The notes under the pieces are model-generated. The model had not been told where the DNA came from. It was given only the letters and a program-made list of their open reading frames with translations, and ran no database searches. A DNA stretch of 64,000 nucleotides from Acephala macrosclerotiorum. Taxonomy: Eukaryota > Ascomycota > Leotiomycetes > Helotiales > Mollisiaceae. Of the stretch, positions 1 to 12,100 are shown piece after piece; the first letter of the stretch is position 1; each line of letters starts with the position of its first letter. The stretch lies in the NCBI GenBank assembly GCA_014904845.1, contig MU119203.1:248001-312000 (forward strand). Direction: 5' to 3'. The translations under genes were made by a program, and so were the position numbers.

Positions 1-440
1 TGTGGACTGTATCGTGAGGATCTGTTTGCTGTGGTACACGCCGAAAGGGGTAACGAGAGAGGCGAAGCGAGGTCCTTTAAAAAAATTAGATCACCGAGTG
101 TTAATGACCTGAATGGGTTTGGGACATTCCTAGATTTACAAATCTCTTACTACGGGCATCATCTTGCAGGCCTTTAGCAAGACTAGCAGATAATATCGAC
201 TACTAATACCGCACGTTCAATGAGCATGCAAGTGCTTTATGTCACATCAGTACCTTCCATGCGCATGAGCAAAAACAGAATCTCATTCGAAACGACAACG
301 CCGATTGGAAATACAGAGTAGATCTCAAGAGACCAAACCAGTTCAACGAAATATCAGAGCACATGTCTGACAGCAATATCTTACAGCCAAGCCAACCTTT
401 CTGATGACTTTCGTACCACTCTCCACACCACCTTCCCCTC

Positions 441-495
441 TCACTTCTCCACCTCTCACTTCTCCACCTCTCACTTCTCCACCTCTCACCTCTCC
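441..495. repeat. 15-bp minisatellite, about 3.3 copies
   Basis: The unit TCACTTCTCCACCTC occurs three times head to tail (441-455, 456-470, 471-485) and a partial, altered unit follows to 495. The copies are identical, which suggests recent slippage. It lies downstream of the 3' end of the small secreted-protein gene. The apparent Arg/Trp/Ser-rich reading frame through it on the minus strand is a by-product of the repeat. Confidence 0.85.
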
Positions 496-668
496 TTTCT
501 GCCGCTACTTCCACAACCCTTAAAAACAATCAAACTCAAACACACATCCCCAAATACTTCCACCATTACTCGCATCCATCCACCAACAAGCACCGCCATC
601 TCCCTGCCAGGTCTTTCCAGCAAACTGCACCTTTGGGCTCCTACCAAAATCTCGCAGTCAGCACATTT

Positions 669-1323
669 CTATTGAACGTCCAAATCAATCCCAGGACATA
701 ACGTCCCTCCACAGTAACTTTATACCTCAACCCCCTAAAATCACCGAAATAAAGGTCAACTCACCCCAACCCAAGTCTCCCATCCCCAAAATTCGCCGCT
801 ACCACATCCTGTAGTCCTGTATCACTCTTCTCAAAATTGTACACTCCTCCTGGTAATGTATCCGTAGCAAGGTTTTGCACTACGCCTAGAACGTGACATA
901 AGGGGTCGAAGATCCAGGCATTAGCCAGTGTGCCGTTATGGGATGGGTTTATGGATTCCGAGAGGATTGCTGAGGCGAATGTGCTAGTGTTTTTAGTTAG
1001 CAGGTTGAAATAGATAGGAGTTTAGATTTCAAGATACGAGGAAATCGAGCACCCGGCGACAGTTCAAGGTTTGGAAGTTTCGACGACAGAAAAAAAATGG
1101 AAATGGAGGGAAATAAAGCTTACCAGGTTTCGTAGCCGATTGTAAAGCCTTGGGGTTCGACACAGAAAGGGTGCACCGAGGAGTCGTCGCGAACCTGTTG
1201 GAGGTGGGTTGTGCTGAGAAGGCTGGTGGTGAGAGGTGTGACGGGGGTGGATTTGATTGTTGGATACGAGAATGAGACCGCGATGAGGAGGCTCAGAGCA
1301 AGATGTATGGTGAGGATGTGCAT
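669..1323 (-). CDS. Small secreted protein, unidentified (three-exon model, 3' end uncertain)
   Basis: Exon 1 is 1323..1124 and starts MHILTIHLALSLLIAVSFS, a clear signal peptide (about residues 1-19). The donor GTAAGC at 1123 joins to an acceptor after CACTAG, with a CTAAC branch site just upstream, giving exon 2 at 983..765. The 3' end has three solutions. Reading through gives a stop at 763-761 (140 aa). Donor GTGAGT at 764 with an acceptor ending at 718 gives exon 3 at 717..669 (47-bp intron, 155 aa, adds two Cys). Acceptor at 735 gives 170 aa ending at 641, but needs a 30-bp intron. I favour the 47-bp intron because it matches intron sizes elsewhere. The mature part is short, with about 3-5 Cys and no domain I know; an effector-like or cell-surface role is possible but only inferred. 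Confidence 0.5.
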
Positions 1324-2149
1324 TTTGATACTGAGGTGAATTCTAAATGTTAGTCGTATTTCTCTGGTTGAAGACAGGGATTTGTCCATTCGAATGCTAA
1401 ACTGGTTGTTCACTTGCCTTGACTCCTCTACTTGTATCGATGAGATAGTGGTAATGCGGAAGACAGAAACGTGACCAAGCTCACCTCTCTGTATGTACCA
1501 ACACAATGCCAGATGTAGAAGCGTTATCTGTAGGCAAGGCTGTACTCGTTTCGTAGCTTGTGGAGTAAGACTCTTATGTGCTGAGAGATTAATCTTGCGT
1601 TAAAACGAGTGTGGGTGATACTACAATTTGGCTATTGACTTCAGAGCTTTGAGAGTATGACGCTGGATAAAGATGTAGATATTAGACATACTATTTTTTG
1701 GGACAGTCAGGAGTAAAGATCTGATATAATACCTAAGACGCTGGTGAGTCGAACTCATACCGGGTGATTCACGAAAATAGGTGAATTCTGCATTTCCAGA
1801 TCTTGCGAACTACATGTAACACGCATTGACCATAGCTAACAAACAAAAAACTGCTAGAGTCTGTTAGGACTCTCGTCTTGGCAAGCAGCCCATCAAAAGG
1901 CGAGTATGACTATTCAAAGGGGGTTGACCTTGTCAACCACATGGAGGGACAACATAACCCAGATAAAACAAAATCAGCCTCAGAGAGAAACTAACATGAT
2001 TTCAATGTAGGGTATCTTAGATTTGATGCTCTTCATGCCGCTTAGCATCCCATATTCATACACAAAATGTAAGATTACATCCATCCCTCCCCAGTCAGCC
2101 ATATTCGTACACATTCGTACACCCTCCATCCCAACCAGCCCTCAACACC
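1324..2149. other. Intergenic, no gene seen
   Basis: This stretch separates the start of the small secreted protein from the 3' end of COQ3; both are on the minus strand, so it holds the promoter of the former and the 3' UTR of the latter. I see no coding-like frame with splice signals and no tRNA-like structure. Confidence 0.5.
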
Positions 2150-3025
2150 TCAAAAGTCCTTCCTAATTCCAAAAAAGTAATTCCCGACCTTCTCACTCCC
2201 ACTAACCTCCTTCCACCCCAAACCCGGCACATAAACAACCCCCATAACCCTCGGACTATTCCACCCCCTCTCCCTCAAAAAATGACCCCTCAACTCCTCC
2301 TCATTAATATACTTCGCCCAATCATGCGTCCCCCTCGGCACAATCCGCACCAAATCCTCGGCCACAACCTTCGTCGTCAACCAACTCATCCACGTCCTTG
2401 CAATCGTGGACATCACTATCCAACCCCCAGGCTTCACAAACGGCGTACACTTATCCAGAAACTCGGCTGGGTGGTTGATGTGTTCTATGACTTCGAAGAT
2501 GGAGACGATGTCGTATTGTTGGTCTGGAGAGGTGGGGATGGGAAGACCTTCGATTGAGGTGTTAAGGTAGGTGAGTTTGTCTTTTAGGCTGGGATCTTTT
2601 CGAGCGTGGCCTTTTGCTATAGCTAGAACTTCTGGTGAGGGATCGATTGCTGTGACACTCTCTGCGCTATGTAATCTTGCGGCGCTCTCTGCGAATATTC
2701 CTCCTCCGCAGCCGATGTCTAGGTATTTCAGTCCAGAGGTTTGCGGGGCATCTGGTTGTGAAGCATGGCAGGTCTTGATAAAATCATGTCGAAGAGGGTT
2801 CATGAGGTGGAGGAGCCGAGAAGAGCCATGGGGATCCCACCATGTTGAAGCCAAGGCATTGAAATGCGAAACTTCTTCTGGATTGACCGAAGAAGATGTC
2901 GTGCTCTGCCGTCTGAATTGGTTCCGCACGAATCTTGGAGCTGTCCTAAGCAACAGATTCAGATTGCGAATCGAAGTCGCTCTCAGCGGTACCGGAGTCG
3001 TCATGTCGGGGAACCTGCTTCTCAA
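2150..3025 (-). CDS. COQ3: Ubiquinone biosynthesis O-methyltransferase, mitochondrial
   Basis: This intronless ORF of 291 residues matches the Coq3 family (yeast Coq3 is about 310 aa). Coq3 carries out the two SAM-dependent O-methylations of the coenzyme Q ring on the matrix side of the inner membrane, within the CoQ synthome. The first about 40 residues are Arg/Ser/Thr-rich with almost no acidic residues, as in a mitochondrial presequence. The SAM-binding motif I is LDIGCGGGIFAE, followed by the acidic strand end AIDPS and by VEVIEHI-like motif II (FEVIEHINHP). The family signature GTHDWAKYI is near the C-terminus. A second Met seven codons in (MTTPV) could be the real start. It diverges from RIB3 across a 491-bp shared promoter region. 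Confidence 0.93.
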   Translation of the reverse strand: MRSRFPDMTTPVPLRATSIRNLNLLLRTAPRFVRNQFRRQSTTSSSVNPEEVSHFNALASTWWDPHGSSRLLHLMNPLRHDFIKTCHASQPDAPQTSGLKYLDIGCGGGIFAESAARLHSAESVTAIDPSPEVLAIAKGHARKDPSLKDKLTYLNTSIEGLPIPTSPDQQYDIVSIFEVIEHINHPAEFLDKCTPFVKPGGWIVMSTIARTWMSWLTTKVVAEDLVRIVPRGTHDWAKYINEEELRGHFLRERGWNSPRVMGVVYVPGLGWKEVSGSEKVGNYFFGIRKDF

Positions 3026-3516
3026 GCAGAATAGTGAGGTCAGAATTGGTCAATGGCGTACTGCGTATCGCAGTCGATGTCCCAATGTTTGTCTTGCTGA
3101 CGAACAATATGGTACAAATTATCTGGTGCTGCCGTAAGCAAGCCTCGGGCAAGCCTCGGCCCAGGAAACCGACTCAACGCCGCGCATAAGGCCCTGTCAA
3201 TCAGTGCTGTAATCCTCATGCAGGCCCGGAGACATCCCATTTATTCGGGTCGGGTCGCTGAGAATATTGGTCAACTGATGGGTAATAAATATCCGTGACT
3301 ACATGCCTTCTTCCTTTCCATTCTTCTTATATACTTTCCCACATTTTCAATTTTCGTGACATTTGGAAGGAAGAGTCGCTGAAGCAATTAGGAACATCCG
3401 AAGCCCGTCCCAGAACCCCGCCTTCGATCAATTCGAAGAGCCGGCTTGAAGCGGGGCATATTTTTCTCACTTCACATCTACACATCGAGGAGCCACAACA
3501 GCAGACTCCAGACAAG
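3026..3516. promoter_or_regulatory. Shared divergent promoter region, COQ3 / RIB3
   Basis: The 491 bp between the two start codons must hold both promoters. The RIB3-proximal part is pyrimidine-rich (about 3,300-3,350), usual for fungal promoters and 5' UTRs. A CGGGTCGGGTCG tract lies at about 3,246. No specific factor site can be assigned. Confidence 0.5.
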
Positions 3517-4322
3517 ATGCCTTCCTCCGAAATAGCCCAGCAGTTCGACTCGATAGAAGACACAATCGCTGCATTCAGTCTGTCAATGCCTCTTCCCTCT
3601 AAATCTCCCAATCCCACATCTCCCAAAACATCCGCTGACAAACTTCGCTTCTAGAGAACGGCGAATTCATCGTCGTCCTCGACGACCTCTCCCGCGAAAA
3701 CGAAGGCGACCTCATAATAGCCGCAGACTCCATAACCCCATCCAAAATGGCCTTCATGATCCGTCACACCTCCGGCCTAATCTGCGCACCCATTGCCCCC
3801 TCCCTCTGCTCCAAATTCGACCTCCCCCAAATGGTCGCTTCCAACGAAGACCCGAATCGAACCGCCTACACAATCTCCATCGACGCCAACTCCCCCGAAA
3901 CAACAACTGGAATCTCTGCTAGTGATAGAGCGTTGACTTGTCGGCTGTTAGCGGATAAGACTTCTACGGCTTCGACTTTTAGGAGACCTGGACATGTATT
4001 TCCCTTGAGAGCAAGAGATGGAGGGGTTAGAGAGAGGACAGGGCACACCGAAGCAGCAGTCGAATTCTGCCGCCTAGCAAACAAACCACCAGTCGGCATA
4101 ATCTGCGAAATGGTAGAAGACGGAGAAGAGATTGAAGGAAGAGCAGAAAGGAGAGAACCAGGAATGATGAGGAGAGATGGATGTCTGGCTTTTGGGAAGA
4201 AATGGGGGTTGAAGGTGTGTACGATTGAGGATTTGGTTAGGTATGTGGAGAAGACGGAGGGGAAGTTGGTTAAGGGGAAAGAGAATGGGGTTGGTTATGT
4301 GAATGGGAATGGGAGTTCGTGA
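3517..4322 (+). CDS. RIB3: 3,4-dihydroxy-2-butanone 4-phosphate synthase
   Basis: This enzyme makes the four-carbon precursor of riboflavin from ribulose 5-phosphate. Exons are 3517..3577 and 3655..4322 (77-bp intron, donor GTCTGT, acceptor TTCTAG), giving 242 aa; yeast Rib3 is 208. The splice restores the conserved AAFKNGEFIVVLDD start of the domain. The acidic active-site loop DDLSRENEGDLI, the strongly conserved ISASDRALT segment and the RPGHVFPLRARDGGV...RTGHTEAAV block are present, as is the catalytic His region RTGHTEA. The C-terminal about 25 residues are a Lys/Gly/Asn-rich tail beyond the usual domain. A DRAP-deaminase-like gene of the same pathway lies 37 kb away at 41.7 kb. Confidence 0.93.
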
Positions 4323-5308
4323 ATTGGGTGTTGATGGGTGGGAGGGAGGTTTGGAAAGCATTGCATTTAGGGGCGGAAAATAGATTTCATACCTCATGGG
4401 ATCTTAAATTCGAAAGCATGTTGATGAAGTGTCTGGTTTCTTGTGTGGAGAGGGTGTTAGGTAAGTCACTGTCTTACTACGAATCGGTCTTGAAGGCTAG
4501 CTTGCGATATCCGAAGAACAGACACGCCAAGAGCTGGCAGCTAGAGGGATAATGTTTGGAGAGATAAGGACTTTGGAATTGAGCCTTGCTGGCGCACTTT
4601 CAGGGGGTCTCCGAACTTGACTCGTCAAGACCAGTACACGGTTGATCTCTTCAAGATGCTCAAGTCAATGTCCTTCATTTCTTGGGACATTGGTTGTATC
4701 GCTTTCCTTCGACATTGCTAGGCTAGTAGGCAAAGCTTTTCTGTGATAGATAGCTCTTTGCAAATACTCCCACAAGACCAATTCTCAAAATATTGGTCGT
4801 TGGCTGTGAGTTGGACTTTGTTTCCATTTGGGGTACTATACTAAACGCTGGTCTTCTGCAAACAGAGATATACACCTTCCTGTGCCTTATACGCTTTCAT
4901 CAACAACAGAACAAAACAACCGGAAAAAGGTAAATAACGACCGATATACCGCCCAAGAAATAAAAAGTAAAGCACTGTGGATCGTCTATACCAGCGACTA
5001 TGATCTCGTAAAGGAACTAGCTGACCGCAGTAGTCTGCAGCAGGTAGAGGCTAACAACTAAAAGTATCCGTGACGATTCCCTCCCTGTCTTTGGGTGCGT
5101 TGCCAGCCCCGGGTCTGACGGCATGGGTTGTTTGAATGTGGTACCAATTGTCTGTCCGGGATTATCACTCCGATCTATCTCAACCAGTTTTCAATGAACC
5201 ACGTTTCCCGGAACAGCCACCTCCATCACAATGTTTCTCTGCTGCGCCTCAAAAATCTTCACAAAGCCACCAATTCCCCATATCTTCGTCCCATATAATG
5301 AACGACTG
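4323..5308. other. Intergenic, no gene seen
   Basis: This is the 3' flank of RIB3 and of the convergent 2EXR gene. Short frames occur, but none has a recognisable domain or a coherent splice chain. Confidence 0.45.
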
Positions 5309-6106
5309 TTACCGAAATATTTGGGTAGAGTCATCTAGAACCCTGGGACTTTCCATCTCGTTCCATGTAGGATGGAAGACGAGTACTTTCTTCAAGTTCT
5401 CAAGCACTTCAAGCTCGCGGAAGAAGTGGAGGAGTTCAGCACTGTTCATTCGTAGATCAATGCCGATATTTTGCAATTCGGAACAACCGATCGCCACTTT
5501 GTCCCAGAAAAAGCCCAGCTCATGATGTCCACAACCTCTTACACAACGCGAGGTACCAGAAGAAAGGAGGGTCAGTCGAGAAGTACCCAGTGAGATGGAC
5601 TTTAGAGAGGCAAAAGGCCGTCGTCACTTACTGGAGCCAGACTCGTTATAACACGACCATGCTTGGGTATTGATCTTCGAATTTGCATAAGTCCTATCAT
5701 CGGGACCGAAAACCAGGACATCGATATCAAGACTGAAATAGACGAGTGGCTCACACAACCGTGTGCCGAACATAAGCTTGTATTTCTTCAGCGCCTCGTG
5801 CCTTCCGTTATGATTGAGGTGGAGGAGGGTAGGAATGGGAGTGCAGGGGCCGAGACGGGTTTGCAGTCCTCTTCTGAATGTCACTGAAATGGATCAGTCA
5901 CATTTCCCCAAGAGAAACAGGAACCTGGAAGCAAACACGAAGTCCGACGTAAAAAAGTCGAAAAGGACGAAGAACAAATGGAGAGGTTGCTCACTGTGTA
6001 CGCGTCGAGGACCAGGCATCAGGCATGATAGATCATGACTTAGTTCAGCAGGTAGCTTGGGGAAGCAAGTGAAAGTTGCCGCACCGGTTGGCGTTGATTG
6101 AGACAT
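5309..6106 (-). CDS. 2EXR-domain protein, short and probably degenerate
   Basis: Exons are 6106..5995, 5883..5632 and 5496..5309, giving 183 aa; each junction uses a normal GT donor and AG acceptor and keeps frame. The N-terminus TFTCFPKLPAEL and the later PGPRRV, LLHLNHNGRHEALKKYKL, FGTRL and VYFSLDIDVLVFG match the fungal 2EXR family, a large group of unknown function. Two things look damaged. Between LPAEL and PGPR the usual RxMIWxLAL segment is replaced by SHDLSCLM, while a neighbouring frame reads MIYHA, as if two compensating indels occurred. The protein also stops at 183 aa, whereas these proteins usually run to 250-350. The frame stays open for 19 codons after the stop. It may be a recent pseudogene. 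Confidence 0.68.
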
Positions 6107-9100
6107 CTTTGCTGATATTAACGAGTGTGTTCTCTATGCTGTAGTGTGTACCATGTATAGAGATGTAGCGAGATTATGTGCATGTAGCGAGAGACGGTAC
6201 TGCATGCAAGTGGCGATATAACGAGAGTAGTGATGTCTTGTGATATTTGCTGTTGAATGAATGATGAAGAAAACTGGAGGGAAGGACATGACTGAGAGTT
6301 AGTCTCAGGAATGAGGGAAGGAGTAGCCACCAGAGTGCTTGCACCTTCCTGATCTCTAGAAGGTGAAGTAACATGTAAAGGAGCTCAAAGCATTGAAGTG
6401 CAATACTAGGAAGGCAGGAACACTGAACATCACCACTGGTGGTAAGTTGCTTTCAACTTTTGAAGCCCTTGCGGCGTTCGGAAAAAGTGGTACACTAAAG
6501 TACTAAAAAATCAGGAACACTCATCATAACTGAGGAATATGGCAGCTGAGAGGGCAAACACAGTTAGGAGCATAATCCCTCAGCCTACCCGTTAGAGTTT
6601 GCTCGAATTTTACTTTAGTTTCCTATTATAAAGTCCTAGAAAATGTGGGACGTTAATAGCTTCTGTGTCGCTTATTTTGCAAGGTGGAGAAACCTCCAGA
6701 CGTTACAGCGTCCAAAAGTAGGGCTATGTGAACTCTGGAATCAACGTTGATACCAGAGAATATTTGAGTTCTAGTTAAACCTATCAATAGATAATAGTGA
6801 AATGTCCGCTTTTGCCTTACACATTGGCAAGGACTTTAAATTGTGGCTGGGCGGAAAGCGGCATATGAGCGGCAATCGCCTCAGCCCTCTTCTCCTGGTG
6901 TCAATTTTTGAAGGAGGCCCAGACAATACCGGATGCTCATGCTGAAGCTGGACTCTGAGAACATGCTCTTCGGTGGTGCTTACTTACAAAGAAGCGACAC
7001 TCGACTTTTTGTGAATCGTTCTTAGGTCTTGGCGTGTCTCGTTTCGTCCTTTCTTTCCTCCTCCAGCTCCCATCGTCGTCGTTGCCCCTCAAAAACATTC
7101 GATGTAGCTGAACTCGTAGTCTCTGAATTCGTATTCATCGACGGCAACGCCGAGCTCAAGGAGTTCTAGATGTGTCTAGCTTGAGACGCATCCTTGAGGG
7201 TGCTTCGGGAGCTACGTACCGATGAGGCTACATCACGGCTTTGACCGAGAGGTACGGCGGTACTTCACAACTTTCCGAATCGGCCCGTGTCAATCTACTC
7301 GGCCGGGTGGGCGCACAAAATTTCATACTTGCCATAATGCCACCAGCTTGCCACCATTCAGGAGTCAACGCCTCTGTTTGAGATTCGACGTGGTTCCATG
7401 CGGCTTCTTCTTTGCTTTTGTCCACATGCATGACATTTTCTGTCGACAAAGACAGCGGTGCCTGACTCATTCCCAAAAGCAAATGAGATGAACTTCTCCG
7501 CCATCCTTAATTTCTTCTTCCATCACAATAATTAAGGCTGCATACCTGAAGAGCTGTAGACAAGCGCTTCGCGCACACACACGAAATAGGAAAACGCAGA
7601 TATTGCACAGGTAAATGAGCACTGCCTAGAATAGGAGAAGAGAGGATGTGGACGCTAGCATAGCATCTCTCTTGCTAGTCAAAATTTTATACTGGTTCTT
7701 GACTCAAAACCATGTAATTCTGTATAGCCACACAACGGGTAGGAGACGACGTAAGAACCAATATTACATGCGCGGCCAGTTAATTTTCAAACACGTCCTT
7801 GCAATTTTGAAGGGACTCATTCCCATTCGCTTGGATCAACATGTCGGTCTTGACGGCGACAATGAAGGACTTCCCGGCGTCTCGAAGATCAATCTAAATA
7901 TTGGACGGATTTGATTGCCGTTCGGCGGGATCGGTACCTGCCTGACTCTTGTCGGAAGCAAGTGATATTTCGGGATGATCATTAATATGCCAAGCGGCAG
8001 ATCCGATTAACGGTAGAGATATACCCACTCACACGAGATATATCTTCTTCCTAGCTGCAGATGAAATCAAGGTGGACGAACAAACAGTAAGTCAACATTG
8101 CGCCAAGACGCGAGTCATTTTGTGAGATATGATGGCGGTAGCTTGAAATGGTTACAAATCCACGTGGAAAAAGAAACGAGTAGTTCCTTCTAAGCCCAAT
8201 AAAGCTACAATGGTGGCTGCGAGACCTGCACCAGCTTATGCTATCTCTTAGTGGTATCCGAATGCGAATAGACACTATTCCTCCCAACTGTGTAACTCAT
8301 CAAGCAATACGATCATCATTGCATGTGCAGGAACACGAACTGGTCTGGCAGCACTGCATAATATTCCGTCCCCAGATCCTAGTCGAGGTATGATTGAGCT
8401 GCTGGTGAGATTTGCCTCACTTTTCGTCATCGTAACCCAAAACTTTCCTTAAGAAGTTTAGGTCTTGTAGACTGGGAGTCTATTGATCTGCAGTAGGGTA
8501 TCTTATGCATATCCCCTGGCGGCCTTGCGAACTTGAGGCTTACCGTGACGGTAAACTCAACTCCAATGCACTTCCCCTCGATCTGCACCATGTAGGAACT
8601 ACTAAATGAGACATCGAGAACAGAAGTTTACCTCTCCGCATCTCATAGTCTCTGAGCGGGGAACGACCATGGAGCAGAAGAGCGAGGCGCGACTTCAGCC
8701 CAGTGATCTCGCTTGGTGGTACGAGGCTGAAGACATGCAAATCAAAGAGACCCATGGCGGACAACTAGTCCGGCCATGATATCGATTCTGGAATGAAACT
8801 AACACCTTCCACAGCGTCTCTCCGCATATTCGCACAGATGGTGGAACGACGGCGGGGGAACACAAGCCACTAATCTCAGTGTTCACGAGGCCGTGGCTAT
8901 AGAAAGGACGCCATTTGCATCATAGGCGCCACGCAAGCGATTTGAATTGTCCTTGTCGGGCTGGACGACGGGAGGGACTGGTGTATGCTAAAATCAGATA
9001 AAGTATTGGCCTAGGAACCTGCAGTGATCTCTTCTGCAAAATAGAATACGAGCCCGTCGATTCTCAATTGAGGAAATCCCCCAGACGGCTCGTTAACCAA

Positions 9101-12100
9101 CGACGAGCACTTCTCGAACGCGATTATACCTCCAAGTTATCTGGATTGTTTCAGCGCCAATCTGCCGCTGCAAGCTACAAACTTGCCGGCGCCGCGAGAC
9201 ATTTCAACTGACAGGTTCGCAGCCCTGCGGTGAAGGACGCCACGTTTCCAGGGCACACGTCGAGACTCGAAAATACGAGAAAATAGAGTTTGTGCTAACG
9301 CGTATCTCTTGATGCCCAATCATGCGAAAGGCGAGAATCTCAAAAATAGGTCTAGTCAGCCTCATGGGGACCCTGGAAACCAAATTCCTTCGCAGACTTT
9401 CCCGGAAAAGATTGAAACAGTCTAGGAAGATTCGAGGAAACTGGTGAGAAGGCGCCGCATTGGTATCACTGCGAGTCGTGACGCCGTCGCAATTGGACTT
9501 GATCTACAGGATGAACCCGTTAGCCGTTTGATGATCTGACGTGATTCGTGAATGGGCCAAGTCATGACCTGATGCCAGGTCCAGAAAGAGCAAGGCCCTG
9601 AATTCTGATCGACTGGAGACGAGGCAGCTCCTTGAAGTCTGGGACCTCGCCTTTTGAAAGAATTCCAGCTATTCTTTTACTGAATCCAAGCATGTTCGAC
9701 AACTCGGGAACATCTCGCTCCCGTCCTGGCTATAGCAGCTTGTCGTAGACTTTCTCTTCTACTCACAGTAGCGTATTCTCGTCTACTACATACACGTGGC
9801 AGCAGCTGGTCGTCTAGGTGTGGCGCACGATCTAGCTGATGAAGAGCTAGAGGTATGAGATCAAGAGGAGGCCCGCAAGGATTATTCAGAACTGACAACG
9901 CTCTAGCAGCTTACCTAGCAGATCTTTCGATCCGTGTCTCGTGCGCCGATGAGCTTCAAAGCGTATAGTGGCTGTAGTGCTGTGGTTGAAACGACAACTA
10001 GAAGCCTAAAAGACCGTGCTCGGCAACAGGTTTAGGGCTTTCTAGCTCGCCGACCTGAGCCGAATTCTAGAACCCGGTTCCCTGTCCACCTCCACGACGT
10101 CGACACACACACTTCGTACACAACTGACAAAGCGAGGGGCAGCACCTCCAGTTCGAACACGGTCCTGATCGTTCCTGGTGGTGTCCTCTCTCAGAAGCAG
10201 ATTGGTCTCGGTATACACCGCCGGCGCAGGAGCAGATGAAGATGAGATCGACGATTCGGCATCACTCCGAAGCATGCGCTGCTCCGTTGTCCTGCTGCAT
10301 AACATGGAATTCGAGGCTCAGTAGGAAAGATGCAAGCGTCTGCTACACCCGCTGTCGTTACGCAAATAGAAGCAGCGGATCCATCCTGAAGACTCTGAAA
10401 AGTGACGACGGCAAGCACTAATCCAGGAAAACGTGAATGACCGAGATTGCTTAGAGTTCCGGTGAGGATCTCAGAGCTCAGGATGACCGTTGACCTCCTG
10501 GACTCTAGTGCAGCCTGTTCCTGGCTGTTCTTTGGTCAGCTGTTGTCCCATACTTGTGCTGAAGGTTTCTGACCCGCTGCCCTTGAACCCTGTTGTGTGG
10601 GAGATGAAACCTTCATGCCGTCGTTCTGGAAGGCCCGCAGAAACCTTCTAGTGACTTTCTTCCTTCGGCCTGGTGGGTCATGGAAGACGCTCTCAAACCC
10701 ACGGGTTAACCTGCCCCCCCCGGAGCCATCGTCGATCTGCCCTCTCCACATTCCGGCGATTTTAGTTATTGCTCCTCCTACAGAGACTTAATTAATCTCT
10801 TTTCATTCATGACTGCATTGAAGCTCTCCTGGCCCGCTCACAATTCAGTCTGTCATGCTTGGCAAAGTGCAAAAGTCTCTCTCCGATCCCGTGGAGGTAA
10901 CCTTATTACGACTCGTGACGGTTCATGGCCATCTCCCGGCCCTGACGCCGCTTAGCATCAGATAAGTTGGCAACTTGGGTGCGACAAGATTATTGACCTC
11001 CAGGCCGGCATTCTCGGCCAATGCCCCGATGAGATCGCAATCGTAATTAATGGCGCTTTATGGGCGGACAGTGGGCCTTTTCCAGTCTTCAGGAGGCCCG
11101 GTCTCTTTGCTTGGACTCGAGGAGGTAAGAGAAGCTAAACACCTCCCCATAAAGCAGGTGGGCAACGAACTTAACGTTGACCGCCTGGAGCCAGCGTGGG
11201 AGGTATCAGTAGTGCCGAGCATGACAGTATTTGAACCGCGTCCTCCCCAACGTTATCACCTGGGCGTCTGAGTAGAAAAGTCGCAAGGAACGCCAAAGAA
11301 GCATCGTGGAAAAAGGAACATCCGACTGACTTCGACCCAGCCGAGCAGTTGGTGAGCAGGAGCGTGGGTGAACCGCTCGGCAAGGGTCAAATCCAGTCCA
11401 ATGGAAATAGATCTGACGAATGAGCATGGGTTCCACGTTACAGGTTAGAGAGCACATCCTTCGGAGAGTAAGTTTGAGCAGTGGTCCGCCCTGGGTCTTA
11501 GCTTGTCCAAAGAGAGCATGCCAAGCCTGAAGGGTTCAGATGCTCAGACCCTACCATAACCGTCTCCAATTTTGTGGACGAAGCGTCGAAAGAGCACCGC
11601 CACTCATACACCCACTCAGACGCCAATCTGACATGCTTCATGGCATGACTCCAATTTTTCTTTCCAATATGCCGTCAACTTCGTTGCACAGACCGTCTTC
11701 CATCGCGTGGCAGTCCATGCTCGGTGATGAAGCAAACAAGCCGCTCGCCCGCCAGCGGATGGTCGAAGCGTCCATATGAGAAACAAGCGGTCTTGTTGCA
11801 CGAGTCGAATCACGAGGGGCATCGGGCATTACCGTTAATGGCTGGCCAGGAGCAGCATCGTGAGAAACCAAGAGAAATATTGAGCAACGTGATGAGACCA
11901 GCCGAGGTTGAATATCATGCCGATAAGGGACAATCGAACTGCTGCAAAAGGCAAGCGTTTTAGCTGTCATTTCCTTCCCCTGTGAAAGAGCGACTACATT
12001 TGGGATATTTGGGACAAGCAAGTCAGCTCGTAAAAACGTTGCTGACATCGACTGAGTTTGGACAGAAGTGGCGTCAAGTGCCCTATGCCCACGATTCCCG

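Noticed and set aside
735..764. 30-bp intron in the small secreted protein gene
   Set aside because: The frame works, but the length is below any other intron in the window; the 47-bp form is preferred.
1690..1765. Possible tRNA because of a GAGTTCGACTC-like T-loop on the minus strand
   Set aside because: No acceptor stem or anticodon arm can be formed around it.
2282..3137. Long plus-strand frames opposite COQ3
   Set aside because: They are antisense shadows of a clearly recognisable gene.
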